DNA from: Bacillota bacterium
GTDB lineage: Bacteria > Bacillota > Clostridia > Christensenellales > Aristaeellaceae
Assembly: GCA_023425025.1 (NCBI GenBank)
Contig: JAFADG010000029.1
Span: 1 to 64,000, forward strand
Reading direction: 5' to 3'
Length of the DNA stretch: 64,000 nucleotides
Positions 53,473 to 62,631 of this stretch are shown in pieces. Numbering within the stretch: position 1 is the first letter of the stretch; each line of letters starts with the position of its first letter. The position numbers and the translations under genes were made by a program. The notes beneath the pieces are model-generated. The model was not told the DNA's origin and made no database searches. It was given only the letters and a program-made list of their open reading frames with translations.

Positions 53473-54369
53473 ATGAAAAAGCGTGAAGCCATTGCGCAGG
53501 CGGCTTTAAGCCGTGTTGGGCTTGGGTACATTTATGGGGCCACGGGCTGGGTATGCACAGAAGCCCGCTTGCAGGCGCAGGCAAAGCAATACCCCGAATA
53601 TGCAGAAAAAATCATCTATTATGGCCGCAAACTGTGGATGGGCAAAGTCTGCTATGATTGCGCCCAGCTTACCAAACGGGCAGCGAAAGAAGCCGGATAT
53701 TCCTTTGTTTCCGGGGCAAATAGCCAGAAAAACATGAATATCTGGATTGAGGAAGGCAACATTGATACCCTGCCGGATGAAGCAGGTATTTTCCTTTTTG
53801 TTGTCGATCCAAAAACAGGTAAGGCAAAACATGTTGCCGTTACCGTTGGCGGTGGCTATGAGGTGGAAGCGCGCGGCCATGCCTATGGCGTTGTCAAGCG
53901 CAAAGTCAAGGATTGCGCTTTCACCCATTGGAAGCGCCTGCCCGGCCTGGATGATGAAGTGGGAACCGTCAGCGATCCAGCACAGGCTCCCGTGGAAGAA
54001 TCCCTTCCTGTCCTTCGAAATGGCAGCAAAGGTGAATATGTGGCGGCTGCTCAATCTTTGCTAAAGGAATGTGGGTATACCCTCCCCAAATGGGGCGTTG
54101 ACGGGCAATTCGGGGCCGAAACAGAAGCCGCCGTTAAGGAATTTCAGGCGGCTTTTGCTTTGAAGGTTGACGGCATCATTGGCCCCATGACATGGACCGC
54201 GCTGATGGATTCAGCGGAAGCAAAAGACCAACCCAGTGATGAAACTCCCGACGATCCGCCCAATTCCCCCACCGTGACCTTTACGGCCACAATCCCCGGC
54301 CTGACGCAGGCGGGAGCCGATGCCCTCAAAGCGCAGTATCCGGGCGCAATCATCAAAGAGGACACATAA
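53473..54369 (+). CDS. Endolysin, NlpC/P60 with peptidoglycan-binding domain
   Basis: The 298-residue protein has an N-terminal NlpC/P60 cysteine peptidase domain with the catalytic Cys in VCYDCAQLTKRA and His in KHVAVTVGGG, then a PG_binding_1 domain (LRNGSKGEYVAAAQSLLKEC; WGVDGQFGAETEAAVKEFQ) at about residues 180-245, and a proline-rich tail. It should cut peptide bonds in peptidoglycan for lysis. GAGGTG precedes the ATG. Confidence 0.9.
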   Translation: MKKREAIAQAALSRVGLGYIYGATGWVCTEARLQAQAKQYPEYAEKIIYYGRKLWMGKVCYDCAQLTKRAAKEAGYSFVSGANSQKNMNIWIEEGNIDTLPDEAGIFLFVVDPKTGKAKHVAVTVGGGYEVEARGHAYGVVKRKVKDCAFTHWKRLPGLDDEVGTVSDPAQAPVEESLPVLRNGSKGEYVAAAQSLLKECGYTLPKWGVDGQFGAETEAAVKEFQAAFALKVDGIIGPMTWTALMDSAEAKDQPSDETPDDPPNSPTVTFTATIPGLTQAGADALKAQYPGAIIKEDT

Positions 54370-54449
54370 ACCATGACACACCTACCACGCGAACCCTGTT
54401 AGGCCGGGAAGGGTCTTATTTTTATGTCATCAGAACGGAGGATGAACCT

Positions 54450-54890
54450 ATGGAAAAAACCTGGGACACAATACTAAAGATGCTGGCGGCCATCGGTGGA
54501 GCCATTGCCGGCGCATTTGGGGGCTGGAATGTGACAATGACCGTATTGGTGGCAGCTATGGCGGCGGACTACCTTTCCGGCCTTGCTGTGGCGGGCATGG
54601 GCAAATCGACCAAGACACAAAATGGCGGCTTGTCCAGCAAAGTGGGCTGGCAAGGGCTGTTGCGCAAGGGCATGATGATGCTTGTGGTGCTGGTGGCGGC
54701 GCTGCTTGATAATGCCATGGGTGACGTGCATGTATTCCGTGATGCGGCTTGCTGGTTTTATGTCGCCAATGAGGGCTTGTCTTTACTCGAAAATCTGTCC
54801 ATTGCTGGCGTTCCCTTCCCGGCCAAACTGAAAGAGCTTTTGGAGCAAACAAAGGCCAGCAATGATAAGCCGCCCAATGCGGACGCCTGA
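54450..54890 (+). CDS. Holin, phage_holin_4 / toxin secretion family
   Basis: The 146-residue protein has three to four membrane segments: MLAAIGGAIAGAFGGW, TVLVAAMAADYLSGLAVAGMG (with conserved DYLSG) and GMMMLVVLVAALLDNAMG (with LLDN), which match the phage_holin_4_1 family. It would open the membrane for the endolysin encoded just upstream. The order endolysin then holin is seen in several clostridial phages. A strong terminator follows. Confidence 0.9.
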   Translation: MEKTWDTILKMLAAIGGAIAGAFGGWNVTMTVLVAAMAADYLSGLAVAGMGKSTKTQNGGLSSKVGWQGLLRKGMMMLVVLVAALLDNAMGDVHVFRDAACWFYVANEGLSLLENLSIAGVPFPAKLKELLEQTKASNDKPPNADA

Positions 54891-54910
54891 TAATTATATC
54901 CTTATCAAAA

Positions 54911-54948
54911 GAGCAGCCCCGGCCAAATGGCCGGGGCAGTTTTTGTTT
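54911..54948 (+). terminator. Terminator of the late operon
   Basis: A GC-rich stem (GCAGCCCCGGCC-AAAT-GGCCGGGG) with a T run lies 20 bases after the holin gene and separates it from the cargo gene. Confidence 0.92.
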
Positions 54949-55030
54949 TACATAACAATTGACAAATAAAACAAAAAGGATGTAATATTGTGTATAGAAT
55001 GTGAGAAATATATTCAAGGAGAGGAAAAAA

Positions 55031-56560
55031 ATGAAACTTGCAGTGGATTTAAAAATAGAAAACATTAAGAATATCAAAAAATTTGAATATTCATTCGAGT
55101 TTGAAAAAGGCGTATATGCAATAGTGGGTGAAAATGCTGTTGGGAAAAGCACTATAATGTCATGTTTAGCATCTATAGTCTATCCACGAACTATAGCAAA
55201 ATTTGGCGAAACAGAAATATCAGAGAATTCACATTTAGAGATAAATTGCCTTGGACAAAATGACATTTGGCATTATAATAGTGAACTTGGCCAGTTGAAA
55301 GTAAACTATTTATTAAATATTACTTTTAACGGAATATATGAGGGCAGTATTTTTTCTGGTACCAGATTTGAAGATATGCAGAATATTGACAATATTATTA
55401 AAGAAAATCCCGAATTTACAAAGGAATTTGTTAGAGCATCGGCTGACTTAACAAATGCGCTTAGCATGATTCTTCATGCCGAGACAGGCCACTATAATGA
55501 ATTATATAAGCTGCGAAATATGATAATAGCTAGGAACTATAAATTAAGTAACATGCCATATTTTTTGAAATTGGGTGATGGAAAATACATCAGTAAATAC
55601 AAAATGAGTTCTGGAGAATGCATGCTTATTTCACTTTTGAACTTTATAAATTCAACCGCCTTAAAGCCGGAGTTTTTAACAGATAGAAGAAAACCAATCA
55701 ATGATAGATTATTTGTGTTTATTGATGAAGTTGAGCTTGCGTTACATCCAAGCTCAATTATTAGATTAGTTGATTATTTAGAATCAATGATAAGGCAAAA
55801 GGACATGACAGTTTTATTTTCCACGCATTCGTCCGAATTAATAAAGAGAATCGACCCAAATAATATATTTTATGTCGAAAACTTCAACGGGAGCATAAAG
55901 CTAACATCCCCGTGCTATCCAAATTACGCTATACGAAGTCTTTACGATCATGATGGTTATGATAGTACTATTCTGGTAGAAGATACTATGTCTGAAATAA
56001 TCGTAAGAAAATTGATTGAAGATTTTAGAATCCAAAACAACTTACTAATTAATGTTCTACCTATTGGTTCTTGGGGCAATACGTTGTTATTTCAGGCTAG
56101 AACTATAGAACAAAACGCATTTGGTCGAGATAAATTTCTTTTTTCTATAATAGATGGCGATGTTATGGAATCAGTGAATAAGTGCGCTCAATTCGCAAAT
56201 CTAAAAAAATTATTTCTTCCAATAAAAAGCGTTGAAAAGTATCTATATCAAAAATGCATCCAAAATAAAGATGAAGAGTTCATGCGATATATTGGAAACA
56301 AGTACTTTACACTCACACCACTGGAGTCACTTATCAAAATGTTCTTAGGTACCGGAGAAGGGAAAAATGATAAATCAGGAAAGGCATTGTTTCGTTTTTT
56401 GCTATTTCACTTAGAACGAGTCGGTCTATCAGAGAAGGAATTTGTTAGATCTCTTTGTCATGATTTGTTTCAATTCGAAAATTTTACTGCTATTAAACAA
56501 AAAATCGAGGCCTTCATTAGGGAGAATTATTGTATAGCAAAAAAGGTACTAGATAGTTAG
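55031..56560 (+). CDS. OLD-like AAA ATPase with TOPRIM-type C-terminus (candidate phage defence)
   Basis: The 509-residue protein has Walker A GENAVGKST, an SSGECMLISLL signature, Walker B FVFIDEVELALHPSS and the H-loop FSTHSSELI. The C-terminal part has a TOPRIM-like pattern (ILVEDTMSEIIV and IIDGD). This resembles OLD-family nucleases and AAA15/21 abortive-infection ATPases. The gene is much richer in AT than its neighbours and has its own promoter (TTGACA 54959-54964, TAATAT 54983-54988, 18-bp spacer), between the lysis genes and the right end, which is typical of cargo. Confidence 0.82.
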   Translation: MKLAVDLKIENIKNIKKFEYSFEFEKGVYAIVGENAVGKSTIMSCLASIVYPRTIAKFGETEISENSHLEINCLGQNDIWHYNSELGQLKVNYLLNITFNGIYEGSIFSGTRFEDMQNIDNIIKENPEFTKEFVRASADLTNALSMILHAETGHYNELYKLRNMIIARNYKLSNMPYFLKLGDGKYISKYKMSSGECMLISLLNFINSTALKPEFLTDRRKPINDRLFVFIDEVELALHPSSIIRLVDYLESMIRQKDMTVLFSTHSSELIKRIDPNNIFYVENFNGSIKLTSPCYPNYAIRSLYDHDGYDSTILVEDTMSEIIVRKLIEDFRIQNNLLINVLPIGSWGNTLLFQARTIEQNAFGRDKFLFSIIDGDVMESVNKCAQFANLKKLFLPIKSVEKYLYQKCIQNKDEEFMRYIGNKYFTLTPLESLIKMFLGTGEGKNDKSGKALFRFLLFHLERVGLSEKEFVRSLCHDLFQFENFTAIKQKIEAFIRENYCIAKKVLDS

Positions 56561-56697
56561 TACATAAAAATGAAAATATATAGTCGAATAAATAGGTATT
56601 TGCTCAAACTTCTTAATAAATTCCCAAACGTTTGAGATTATGAAATTATACCACTTGAGAAAAATAACATGTGAACAAGGTTATGTATTGGTGCGGT

Positions 56698-56709
56698 TCA
56701 CCTCCACCA
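56698..56709 (+). other. attR core
   Basis: TCACCTCCACCA is identical to the last 12 bases of ssrA (32963-32974). It marks the likely right end of the prophage. Confidence 0.65.
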
Positions 56710-56770
56710 AACTTTTTCGAGAAAAAGTTTGGATCAAAAAGCTTCATTTTCAGGAAGCGATTTGATCCGG
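56707..56770 (+). terminator. Hairpins right of attR, possibly the original ssrA terminator
   Basis: CCAAACTTTTTC/GAAAAAGTTTGG forms a perfect 12-bp stem (56707-56732), followed by a second hairpin (GGATCAAA...TTTGATCC, 56732-56769) and T-rich sequence. Before integration this lay just after ssrA. Confidence 0.6.
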
Positions 56771-56902
56771 ATGGATTCTCGATTTTTTTATGGATTTGCG
56801 TGCTATTTATACGTTTGCCTTATCACCTTTTCGGAATACTGGGCTTTTCCACGTATTTCATTTTGATATGTAGTCGCATTCCAGGCGACTGCGAGCACTT
56901 TA

Positions 56903-57058
56903 ATACTAATGGAAAACATTATTTCGTCCAAAGCGGCGAGGAGTTTTCGATGCAGGGCAAGGAGTCGGAGCGAGACGAGCGCTACGTTGAGCGGAGAACG
57001 ACACAGCCCTGCGCGAAAAGTACTGCCGCAACGACGAAATAATGTTTGGAATTAGTAT
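56903..57058. repeat. Structured 156-bp repeat, copy B (partner at 7672-7831)
   Basis: A 26-bp terminal inverted repeat with three mismatches (56903-56928 with 57033-57058) encloses the stems GCGGC/GCCGC and TTTTCG...GCAGGGC/GCCCTGC...CGAAAA, and the conserved core (GGAGTCGGAGCGAG, CGCTACGTTGAGCGGAGAAC) shared with copy A in reverse orientation. It lies directly after the lipoprotein gene. No gene is credible in 56561-57062. Confidence 0.8.
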
Positions 57059-57062
57059 AAGC

Positions 57063-57662
57063 TTAAATTCCTTTAATCTCCGTATTGCCAGTTACTTTGG
57101 ATGCTTCATCAATCACGAATCCGTTCTTCAGTTCTTCCGTTGCAAAATAAAGGTTTCCGTCTATGGTGGCGTCTTTTACATTAAAACCCGCACCGGTAAC
57201 ATAAACATCCCCCTTCATAATGCCATATTCAAACTTTACATTTTCACCGGCTATGATCAGCCTGGGAACTGTAAGCGTAAATCTTTTGTCTACCGTCTTG
57301 TCTTCTTTATACGTTCCAAATGCAAGGGCACGGTTGGCGTTTCCTTCCTTGATACCGCTTTCAACTGTTATATCCTTTGTGAAAGTCAAATCCTTCGTTG
57401 CTATAACCATAAAATTGGTGTTTTCTTTGGACACCTTCTGCTCGAATTGCGCTTCATCAGCAGCTATCGAAGCCCCGGACACTGCATCAGTCGCTGCTAT
57501 ACCATTTGTTGCTGACGGACTAGCTGACGGGGCTTGTGTTGTTGCCGCCGGAGCCGGTGTTGTTGCCGAGGGAGATGGTAATGGTGCGTTATTCGCACAT
57601 CCTGCCAAAATTACTCCTGCCAGACCTAAGCATAATACTGTTAACATGAGCTTTGATTTCAT
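57063..57662 (-). CDS. Lipoprotein with beta-helix-like C-terminus
   Basis: This 199-residue protein has a lipoprotein signal peptide with a good lipobox (GLAGVILAGCANN), a Ser/Pro/Ala/Thr-rich linker (residues 28-52), and a C-terminal region of short repeated beta strands (RLIIAGENVKFEYGI; GDVYVTGAGFNVKDATIDG) like a bactofilin or right-handed beta helix. It is attached to the outer face of the membrane. Function unknown. AGGGG precedes the ATG. Confidence 0.7.
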   Translation of the reverse strand: MKSKLMLTVLCLGLAGVILAGCANNAPLPSPSATTPAPAATTQAPSASPSATNGIAATDAVSGASIAADEAQFEQKVSKENTNFMVIATKDLTFTKDITVESGIKEGNANRALAFGTYKEDKTVDKRFTLTVPRLIIAGENVKFEYGIMKGDVYVTGAGFNVKDATIDGNLYFATEELKNGFVIDEASKVTGNTEIKGI

Positions 57663-58105
57663 TTTTATGTCCCCTTTTCCTGTTTTTGTATGACACTGCT
57701 TTTCCCCCAGCTCATTACGATCGATCCCTATAATCTCCTTTCATATGCCGCATTATACCCGTACTTATTGCTCAGCATGGTTACAGTAATCTTTATTTAT
57801 AAGAATCTTCCAAGCAGTGTTTTGCTTCGATGCAATCGAAACACGCCATACTTCAGGACCCTGCTCCAAATACTCCCACCCAAACTGTTCCGATCACTCC
57901 TTCATAAATGGATAATGGAGCGGTTGTGAGCCGTGATCGTTGGTTCAAGTTCAATAGCCCATTGTGCAGGGTGACCGTTTCTTGTAGTAGACCTATCTGG
58001 AAATATAAAATTATCCTGCCGAAAAAGAGGGCAGGTGAACAATATCCAGGCAACGAATTTTACAATCCAAAATGCTATTTTACATAATAACGGAAAGCAA
58101 TTGAA
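57663..58105. other. Intergenic stretch of 443 bp
   Basis: No convincing gene, terminator or RNA is seen. A 66-codon minus-strand frame (57853-58053) has no ribosome site and no known domain. The lipoprotein and kinase-like promoters presumably lie here. Confidence 0.5.
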
Positions 58106-58942
58106 ATGAAAACAAAGCTGATCATGGTTGAAGGCATACCCGGCTCGGGAAAATCCACTTTCGCCAAAAAGATAGCGGGTTACTATAGGAATAAGGGTAT
58201 GGCAGTTGATATTTTTAACGAAGGTCAGGCGCATCCTGCTGATTTGGCATGGTCTGCATGTGTGCCATTGGCTTCTCTGGATCATCTGCTGTTGAAATAC
58301 AGCGAACTCGAAGCTGAAATAAGGAAAAACATGCGCATAGATGGCGGCTATGCAATGATTGCTTATACGCAAGTCAAAACAGAGAACAGAGCATTTTATA
58401 AAGAGCTTGAAAATTACGAGATATATGATAACAGAGTTGCTTTTGATGTTTTTTGCAATCTTCATTACAGCAGATGGGAAGCGTTTGGAAAGCAAGCGGC
58501 AGAGAAAGACATGCTGAATATTTTCGAATGCGCTTTTTTCCAAAATCACATCAACGAACTGCAGAATTATCAATTAGCCGGCAAAGCAGATATGCAAAGG
58601 CATCTGAATAAATTGCTTTCTTCCGTTCTCCCTCTGTCCCCCGTCCTCATTTATCTTTCCCAGCCAAATATCAGAGAAACCATTGAACGGATTGCAAAAG
58701 AAAGAGTATCTGACCACGGCAAATGGATAGACATGGCTGTTGCGTATGTAGAAAATACTCCATACGGAAAGCTGCATAACCTAAAGGGTTTTGATGGATT
58801 TCTCCGCTGTATGGAAGACAGAAAACAGACAGAGGCAGACATAATTAAATCACTTCCCATCAATACGATTATTATCGAAAATGATGACTACAATTGGGAA
58901 GGCGTATGGAATAAGCTTGAAGCTCATTTAGTTACATTGTAA
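58106..58942 (+). CDS. P-loop NTPase, kinase-like
   Basis: The 278-residue protein has a clear Walker A (MVEGIPGSGKSTFAKKIAGYY, residues 7-27) and then DIFNEGQAHPADLAW, a pattern seen in small P-loop kinases and phosphotransferases. There is no transmembrane part. The gene is 15 bases ahead of the Crp/Fnr regulator, so it is probably cotranscribed. Substrate unknown. Confidence 0.7.
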   Translation: MKTKLIMVEGIPGSGKSTFAKKIAGYYRNKGMAVDIFNEGQAHPADLAWSACVPLASLDHLLLKYSELEAEIRKNMRIDGGYAMIAYTQVKTENRAFYKELENYEIYDNRVAFDVFCNLHYSRWEAFGKQAAEKDMLNIFECAFFQNHINELQNYQLAGKADMQRHLNKLLSSVLPLSPVLIYLSQPNIRETIERIAKERVSDHGKWIDMAVAYVENTPYGKLHNLKGFDGFLRCMEDRKQTEADIIKSLPINTIIIENDDYNWEGVWNKLEAHLVTL

Positions 58943-58957
58943 GTTCTGCGGAGGCAT

Positions 58958-59542
58958 ATGATGAAAGACATGCTGTTCCAATACCTGAGAAAGTACACAG
59001 ATGTGCCTGACGAAGCGTTGAGGGAGGTCATCGAGCATCTTCCGGTCCGGCGTTTCAAAAAGGGAACGGTACTGCTGGAACAAGGGGGCATCTCAACAAA
59101 GTGCTATTTTGTGGTAAAAGGATTGATCCGTCAGTTTTCCGTTGATATGGACGGCAATGAACATACGTCAAATTTCTATTCGGAGAATCAGGTTGCGTCC
59201 GTGTATAACCCGCAGCGTCCGCACGAGTCCTCCAGGTACAGCCTTGCTTGTTTGGAAGACTCCGTATTGCTTGACGGAGACTTGAACGATCAAACGCAGA
59301 CGTATGCAAAGTATCCTTTTCTGGAAACCATGGTGAGAAAAATGCTGGAAGAAATCACGTCCGACATGCATAATGAGTATGCGGACTTACTTTCTTCCGG
59401 TCCGGAGGAAAGATATCTGGCATTATTGCAAAAGCGCCCGGGCCTTGCCGAGCGCGTTTTGCAAAACCAATTGGCAAGTTTCTTGGGCATACAGCCGGAA
59501 TCATTGAGCCGCATCAAGAGAAGGCTTCATTCCCTTAAATAA
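58958..59542 (+). CDS. Crp/Fnr family regulator
   Basis: The 194-residue protein has a cyclic-nucleotide-binding-like beta barrel (RRFKKGTVLLEQGGISTKCYF) and a C-terminal HTH (NQLASFLGIQPESLSRIKRRL). It lacks the cysteines of oxygen-sensing Fnr. It follows the P-loop gene and overlaps the end of the convergent DUF4386 gene by 42 bases. Confidence 0.88.
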   Translation: MMKDMLFQYLRKYTDVPDEALREVIEHLPVRRFKKGTVLLEQGGISTKCYFVVKGLIRQFSVDMDGNEHTSNFYSENQVASVYNPQRPHESSRYSLACLEDSVLLDGDLNDQTQTYAKYPFLETMVRKMLEEITSDMHNEYADLLSSGPEERYLALLQKRPGLAERVLQNQLASFLGIQPESLSRIKRRLHSLK

Positions 59543-60214
59543 AAGCCACAGGGGAAACAATATCTCACAGTACATCGGAAGCTTCAAAACTGACGCGGCC
59601 GCGGTTTCCCCATAGCCGGGAATGCCCAAATTCAACAGACTGTCGGCAATATAACCGCAAAACGCGATGATCAGCAGGATACCCAGCGTTTTCGGCAGGA
59701 AATGTGATTTGATAACCAAATAGCCCATTGGGAAAAGCCACAATCCCCAGAAAAACCCTGAAATAAGAATTCCGTATTTGTGCAGCTCAAAAAGCAAAAG
59801 CAGCAGCCCCTTGGGTTGACCGGCAAGCATTCCCGCAGCAGACAGATCACCATTTGCCATCAGCAGCGCCATATAGTGGCTTAATTCGTTTATCATTGAA
59901 ATCGGGACCGACACCAGCATGAATAAGACCATAAGCGCCGCCATATTCCCATTCACCGGTTGAAAGAGCTTGTATAATAACAGAACAATAAAAATATGCG
60001 TGATCTGCACAACCAGGGCGCTGAGCATGCCGATGCGGAAAAGGCCGCTGTTTGCGAGGATATTTGCTATTGTCGCGTCCGCATCCCCGGAGACGACAAA
60101 GAATTGGGGGATGAACATGATGCCGAACGCGCCAAGAGGGATCATTAGCGTGTATAATAACCCCGCTATTCTGGCAGTATTGCTTTGCGGCTTATCGTTG
60201 AGACGGCCTTCCAT
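59501..60214 (-). CDS. DUF4386 membrane protein
   Basis: The 237-residue protein has about six membrane segments (for example IAGLLYTLMIPLGAFGIMFIP and PMGYLVIKSHFLPKTLGILLI) and matches the DUF4386 family by layout. Its function is unknown. GGGAGG precedes the ATG. It is convergent with the Crp/Fnr gene; in several genomes such pairs co-occur, which suggests the regulator may control it (inference). Confidence 0.78.
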   Translation of the reverse strand: MEGRLNDKPQSNTARIAGLLYTLMIPLGAFGIMFIPQFFVVSGDADATIANILANSGLFRIGMLSALVVQITHIFIVLLLYKLFQPVNGNMAALMVLFMLVSVPISMINELSHYMALLMANGDLSAAGMLAGQPKGLLLLLFELHKYGILISGFFWGLWLFPMGYLVIKSHFLPKTLGILLIIAFCGYIADSLLNLGIPGYGETAAASVLKLPMYCEILFPLWLLFKGMKPSLDAAQ

Positions 60215-60381
60215 AATTTATCCTCCCTTATTTCGTATGATGACGGTATTGTAAATCCTCCTTCTTCATCCTGCATTGACTTAAGTTAATTTGCGGCGAT
60301 ATCTTCGCAGCATACCTCTTTTTCTAACACCCCTCTAACTTTGGGACCTACTTCTGGACTTCTTCCACAGCTTATGTTAGG

Positions 60382-60410
60382 TTGTAAAACATGTTGGACT
60401 ATGTTATGAT
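60382..60410 (+). promoter_or_regulatory. Promoter candidate for the 60435 gene
   Basis: TTGTAA (60382-60387) and TATGAT (60405-60410) are 17 bp apart, about 25 bp before the start. Confidence 0.55.
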
Positions 60411-60434
60411 TAGGATTGGCAATACACAAAGAAA

Positions 60435-60866
60435 GTGGGTAACAATATGAAGCCTGTGACCATTAACGTGGGGGTCGTTGATTACGACGTACGAGACAAC
60501 AGGCGAACCCTTATTGGTAAAAACTATGTTATGGATGTACAGGTTGACGTTACGGGCTTTTACGGTATCGTAAGTGACTGCAATCATATGAGGCGAAATG
60601 TAACTGTACTCTTGCCTGATTGGGTAGAATCCAGCAAAAAGGCGATATGGCCGATGTCTCGGCCTGGCTACACGTCAGATCGCGGCACAGGCGACCTGTG
60701 TTTTGTGACATGCAAAACCCCGGTTAAATTATCAACACGTGTTGATACTCCTCAAACAGTGGATTATGAGGGCATGCTGCAACGGGCGATTGATGGAGGA
60801 TTTGTATTCCACTACCCGGAGTTACGGGGAAACATGAAATCCATTGACGTTCCTATCACCGAATAG
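60435..60866 (+). CDS. Hypothetical protein (143 aa)
   Basis: GTG at 60435 or ATG at 60447 is the start. The product is soluble, beta-rich and without recognisable motif (INVGVVDYDVRDNRRTLIGK at the start). It stands alone, flanked by a promoter and a terminator, so it is probably a real single-gene unit. Confidence 0.5.
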   Translation: MGNNMKPVTINVGVVDYDVRDNRRTLIGKNYVMDVQVDVTGFYGIVSDCNHMRRNVTVLLPDWVESSKKAIWPMSRPGYTSDRGTGDLCFVTCKTPVKLSTRVDTPQTVDYEGMLQRAIDGGFVFHYPELRGNMKSIDVPITE

Positions 60867-60932
60867 GATAGAAATGTCTGCACACATCCCCAGCCGCCCT
60901 ACAGATGATATCATCAGCAGCTTTCCTTCTTT

Positions 60933-60967
60933 CCCCTCGATATCGAAATCGAGGGGATTTTTTGTTT
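60933..60967 (+). terminator. Terminator after the hypothetical gene
   Basis: CCCCTCGAT/ATCGAGGGG (60933-60941 with 60948-60956) is followed by ATTTTTTG. Confidence 0.9.
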
Positions 60968-61082
60968 TATGCATACGGCCACCCCTTTTTCTCACATCCC
61001 CCTAACTTTGGTCTGTTCAAACAAACACCAATACGCTATAATAAAAATTAGTCATATGACGGGTGCAAAGGAGGACCAATCA

Positions 61083-62603
61083 TTGCGTAAGACGCTTGTA
61101 AGCCTTCTGCTGGCATGCCTTTTCGCCGCCGTGCTTATCCCGGCGGTGGGCGAGCAAACCCCCGTTCCCGGAAAAACTTTCGTAGTGGCCGGGTATGCGG
61201 GCGACGACGCACAGCAGGATTTCAACACCAACCTGTTCTTTCAACGGATGCAGGAAAGGACAGGCATATCCTTTGATTTCCGGCAGTTTACCGATTACGC
61301 GGCCTGGACGGCGGAAAAGACCAGGCTTTTCGCGGGCGAGGAACTGCCGGATGCCTTGTTTGGGGCAACGCTTTCCCCGGAGGAGACGCTTGACCTTTAT
61401 CAAAGCGGCAAGCTGATTGACCTGGCCCCGCTGCTCAAAGACAACGCGCCGAATTTGAGCGCGCTGCTGGATCAAAATCCCGCCTGGCGCAAGGCCATCA
61501 CCCTGCCTGGCGGAGCCATCGCCGCGCTGCCGGCCCTGGACACCTTGCGGGCCCAAAACGCCATGTGGATCAACAAAACCTGGCTGGAACGGCTGAAGCT
61601 GAACGTGCCAACCGACGCCGCATCGTTAAAAGCCGTGCTGGAAGCCTTCAAGACCGGCGATCCCAACTACAACGGCCGCGCCGATGAGGTGCCCTTCACG
61701 TTCCTGGGACCATGGGATTTGAAATTCCTGGCCCATGCCTTCGGCCTTTATGCCAACGATTACAACGTGTACGCGGATGCTGCCGGCAAAGCGCAGTTTA
61801 TGCCTGCCGGCGACAAGTACAGGGAGTTTGTCGCCTGGGCCAAGGATCTGTATGACCTGAAGCTTTTGGATCATGACGGCTTTGTTACCGCCGATGCCCT
61901 GCGCAAAGTGACGGATGAAAAAGCCGCCGTCACCTACGGCCTGTTCTTCGGCCCTTCCCCCACCACCTTCCTGCCGGCGAAGCTGGGCGAGGAGTATATG
62001 CTCCTTTCTCCCCTGCAGTATGAGGGCAAGCAAGTCTACCGCAGTTTTTTGGATTCCGTATCCCGGGGCGCCTTTGCCATCACCAGTGCCTGCAAGGATC
62101 CCGCGGCGCTGTTGCAATGGGTGGACTACCTGTACACGCAGGAGGGCGGCACGCTGGCCATGCTGGGGCAGGAGAATGCCGAATACGCCTTCAACGAAAA
62201 CGGCACCTGGCGCTGGCTGTATCCCGCGGAAGAACTGACCACCGTCATCACCGCGGCCACCCTGCGTAACAGCGATATTTATCCTGTTTTGAATCCTGTG
62301 GATTTTCAATTGAGGTTTGAAGATGCGCAAACCGTCCAGCTGCTGCGCTCCATGAAGGAACTGGGAGAAATCGCCGCGCTGCCCTTCCCGTCTTATACAT
62401 TGACCCGGGAGCAGCAGGAAGCCCTTGCCCCCATGCAGATGGAAATCGGACGCTTTGTAGATGAAAGCCTTGCCAGATTCGTGATCAGCGAAACGGAGCT
62501 GAACGACGAAACCTGGCAAAGTTACCTCGATACGTTGAACGAAAAGGGTCTTTCCTCCTTTATCGCCCTCTGGCAGCAGGTGCTGGACGGCCAGGTCCAA
62601 TAA
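61083..62603 (+). CDS. Extracellular sugar-binding protein
   Basis: The 506-residue protein starts with TTG at 61083, after AAAGGAGG. The signal peptide RKTLVSLLLACLFAAVLIPA carries its only cysteine early in the hydrophobic run, so it is not an ordinary lipobox. The mature part has the family 1 solute-binding pattern (FNTNLFFQRMQERTGISFDF; LFAGEELPDALFGATL). It resembles the LplA-like protein of the sugar operon. No permease genes are next to it; galactokinase follows 28 bases later. Confidence 0.82.
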   Translation: MRKTLVSLLLACLFAAVLIPAVGEQTPVPGKTFVVAGYAGDDAQQDFNTNLFFQRMQERTGISFDFRQFTDYAAWTAEKTRLFAGEELPDALFGATLSPEETLDLYQSGKLIDLAPLLKDNAPNLSALLDQNPAWRKAITLPGGAIAALPALDTLRAQNAMWINKTWLERLKLNVPTDAASLKAVLEAFKTGDPNYNGRADEVPFTFLGPWDLKFLAHAFGLYANDYNVYADAAGKAQFMPAGDKYREFVAWAKDLYDLKLLDHDGFVTADALRKVTDEKAAVTYGLFFGPSPTTFLPAKLGEEYMLLSPLQYEGKQVYRSFLDSVSRGAFAITSACKDPAALLQWVDYLYTQEGGTLAMLGQENAEYAFNENGTWRWLYPAEELTTVITAATLRNSDIYPVLNPVDFQLRFEDAQTVQLLRSMKELGEIAALPFPSYTLTREQQEALAPMQMEIGRFVDESLARFVISETELNDETWQSYLDTLNEKGLSSFIALWQQVLDGQVQ

Positions 62604-62631
62604 CACAAATGGTAAGGTTGGAAGGAGCGGT

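Larger units (their letters stand above)
32963..56709. mobile_element. Defective siphovirus-type prophage integrated in ssrA
   Basis: The span of about 23.7 kb runs from the ssrA 3' end to a second copy of the 12-bp core. It begins with the integrase and immunity genes on the minus strand, then early, regulatory, packaging, tail-tip and lysis genes on the plus strand, and a cargo ATPase gene at the right end. Head genes, portal, tail tube and tape measure are absent because terL is fused to the distal tail gene at about 47465, so it cannot form particles by itself. Confidence 0.8.

Noticed and set aside
56671..57042. A 123-codon plus-strand frame across attR and repeat copy B
   Set aside because: It has no ribosome site, starts inside prophage sequence just before the att core and ends in the structured repeat. 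Its codons merely translate hairpins.
57853..58053. A 66-codon minus-strand frame in the 57663-58105 gap
   Set aside because: No ribosome site, no recognised domain and no promoter; it could be a fragment of something but cannot be supported.
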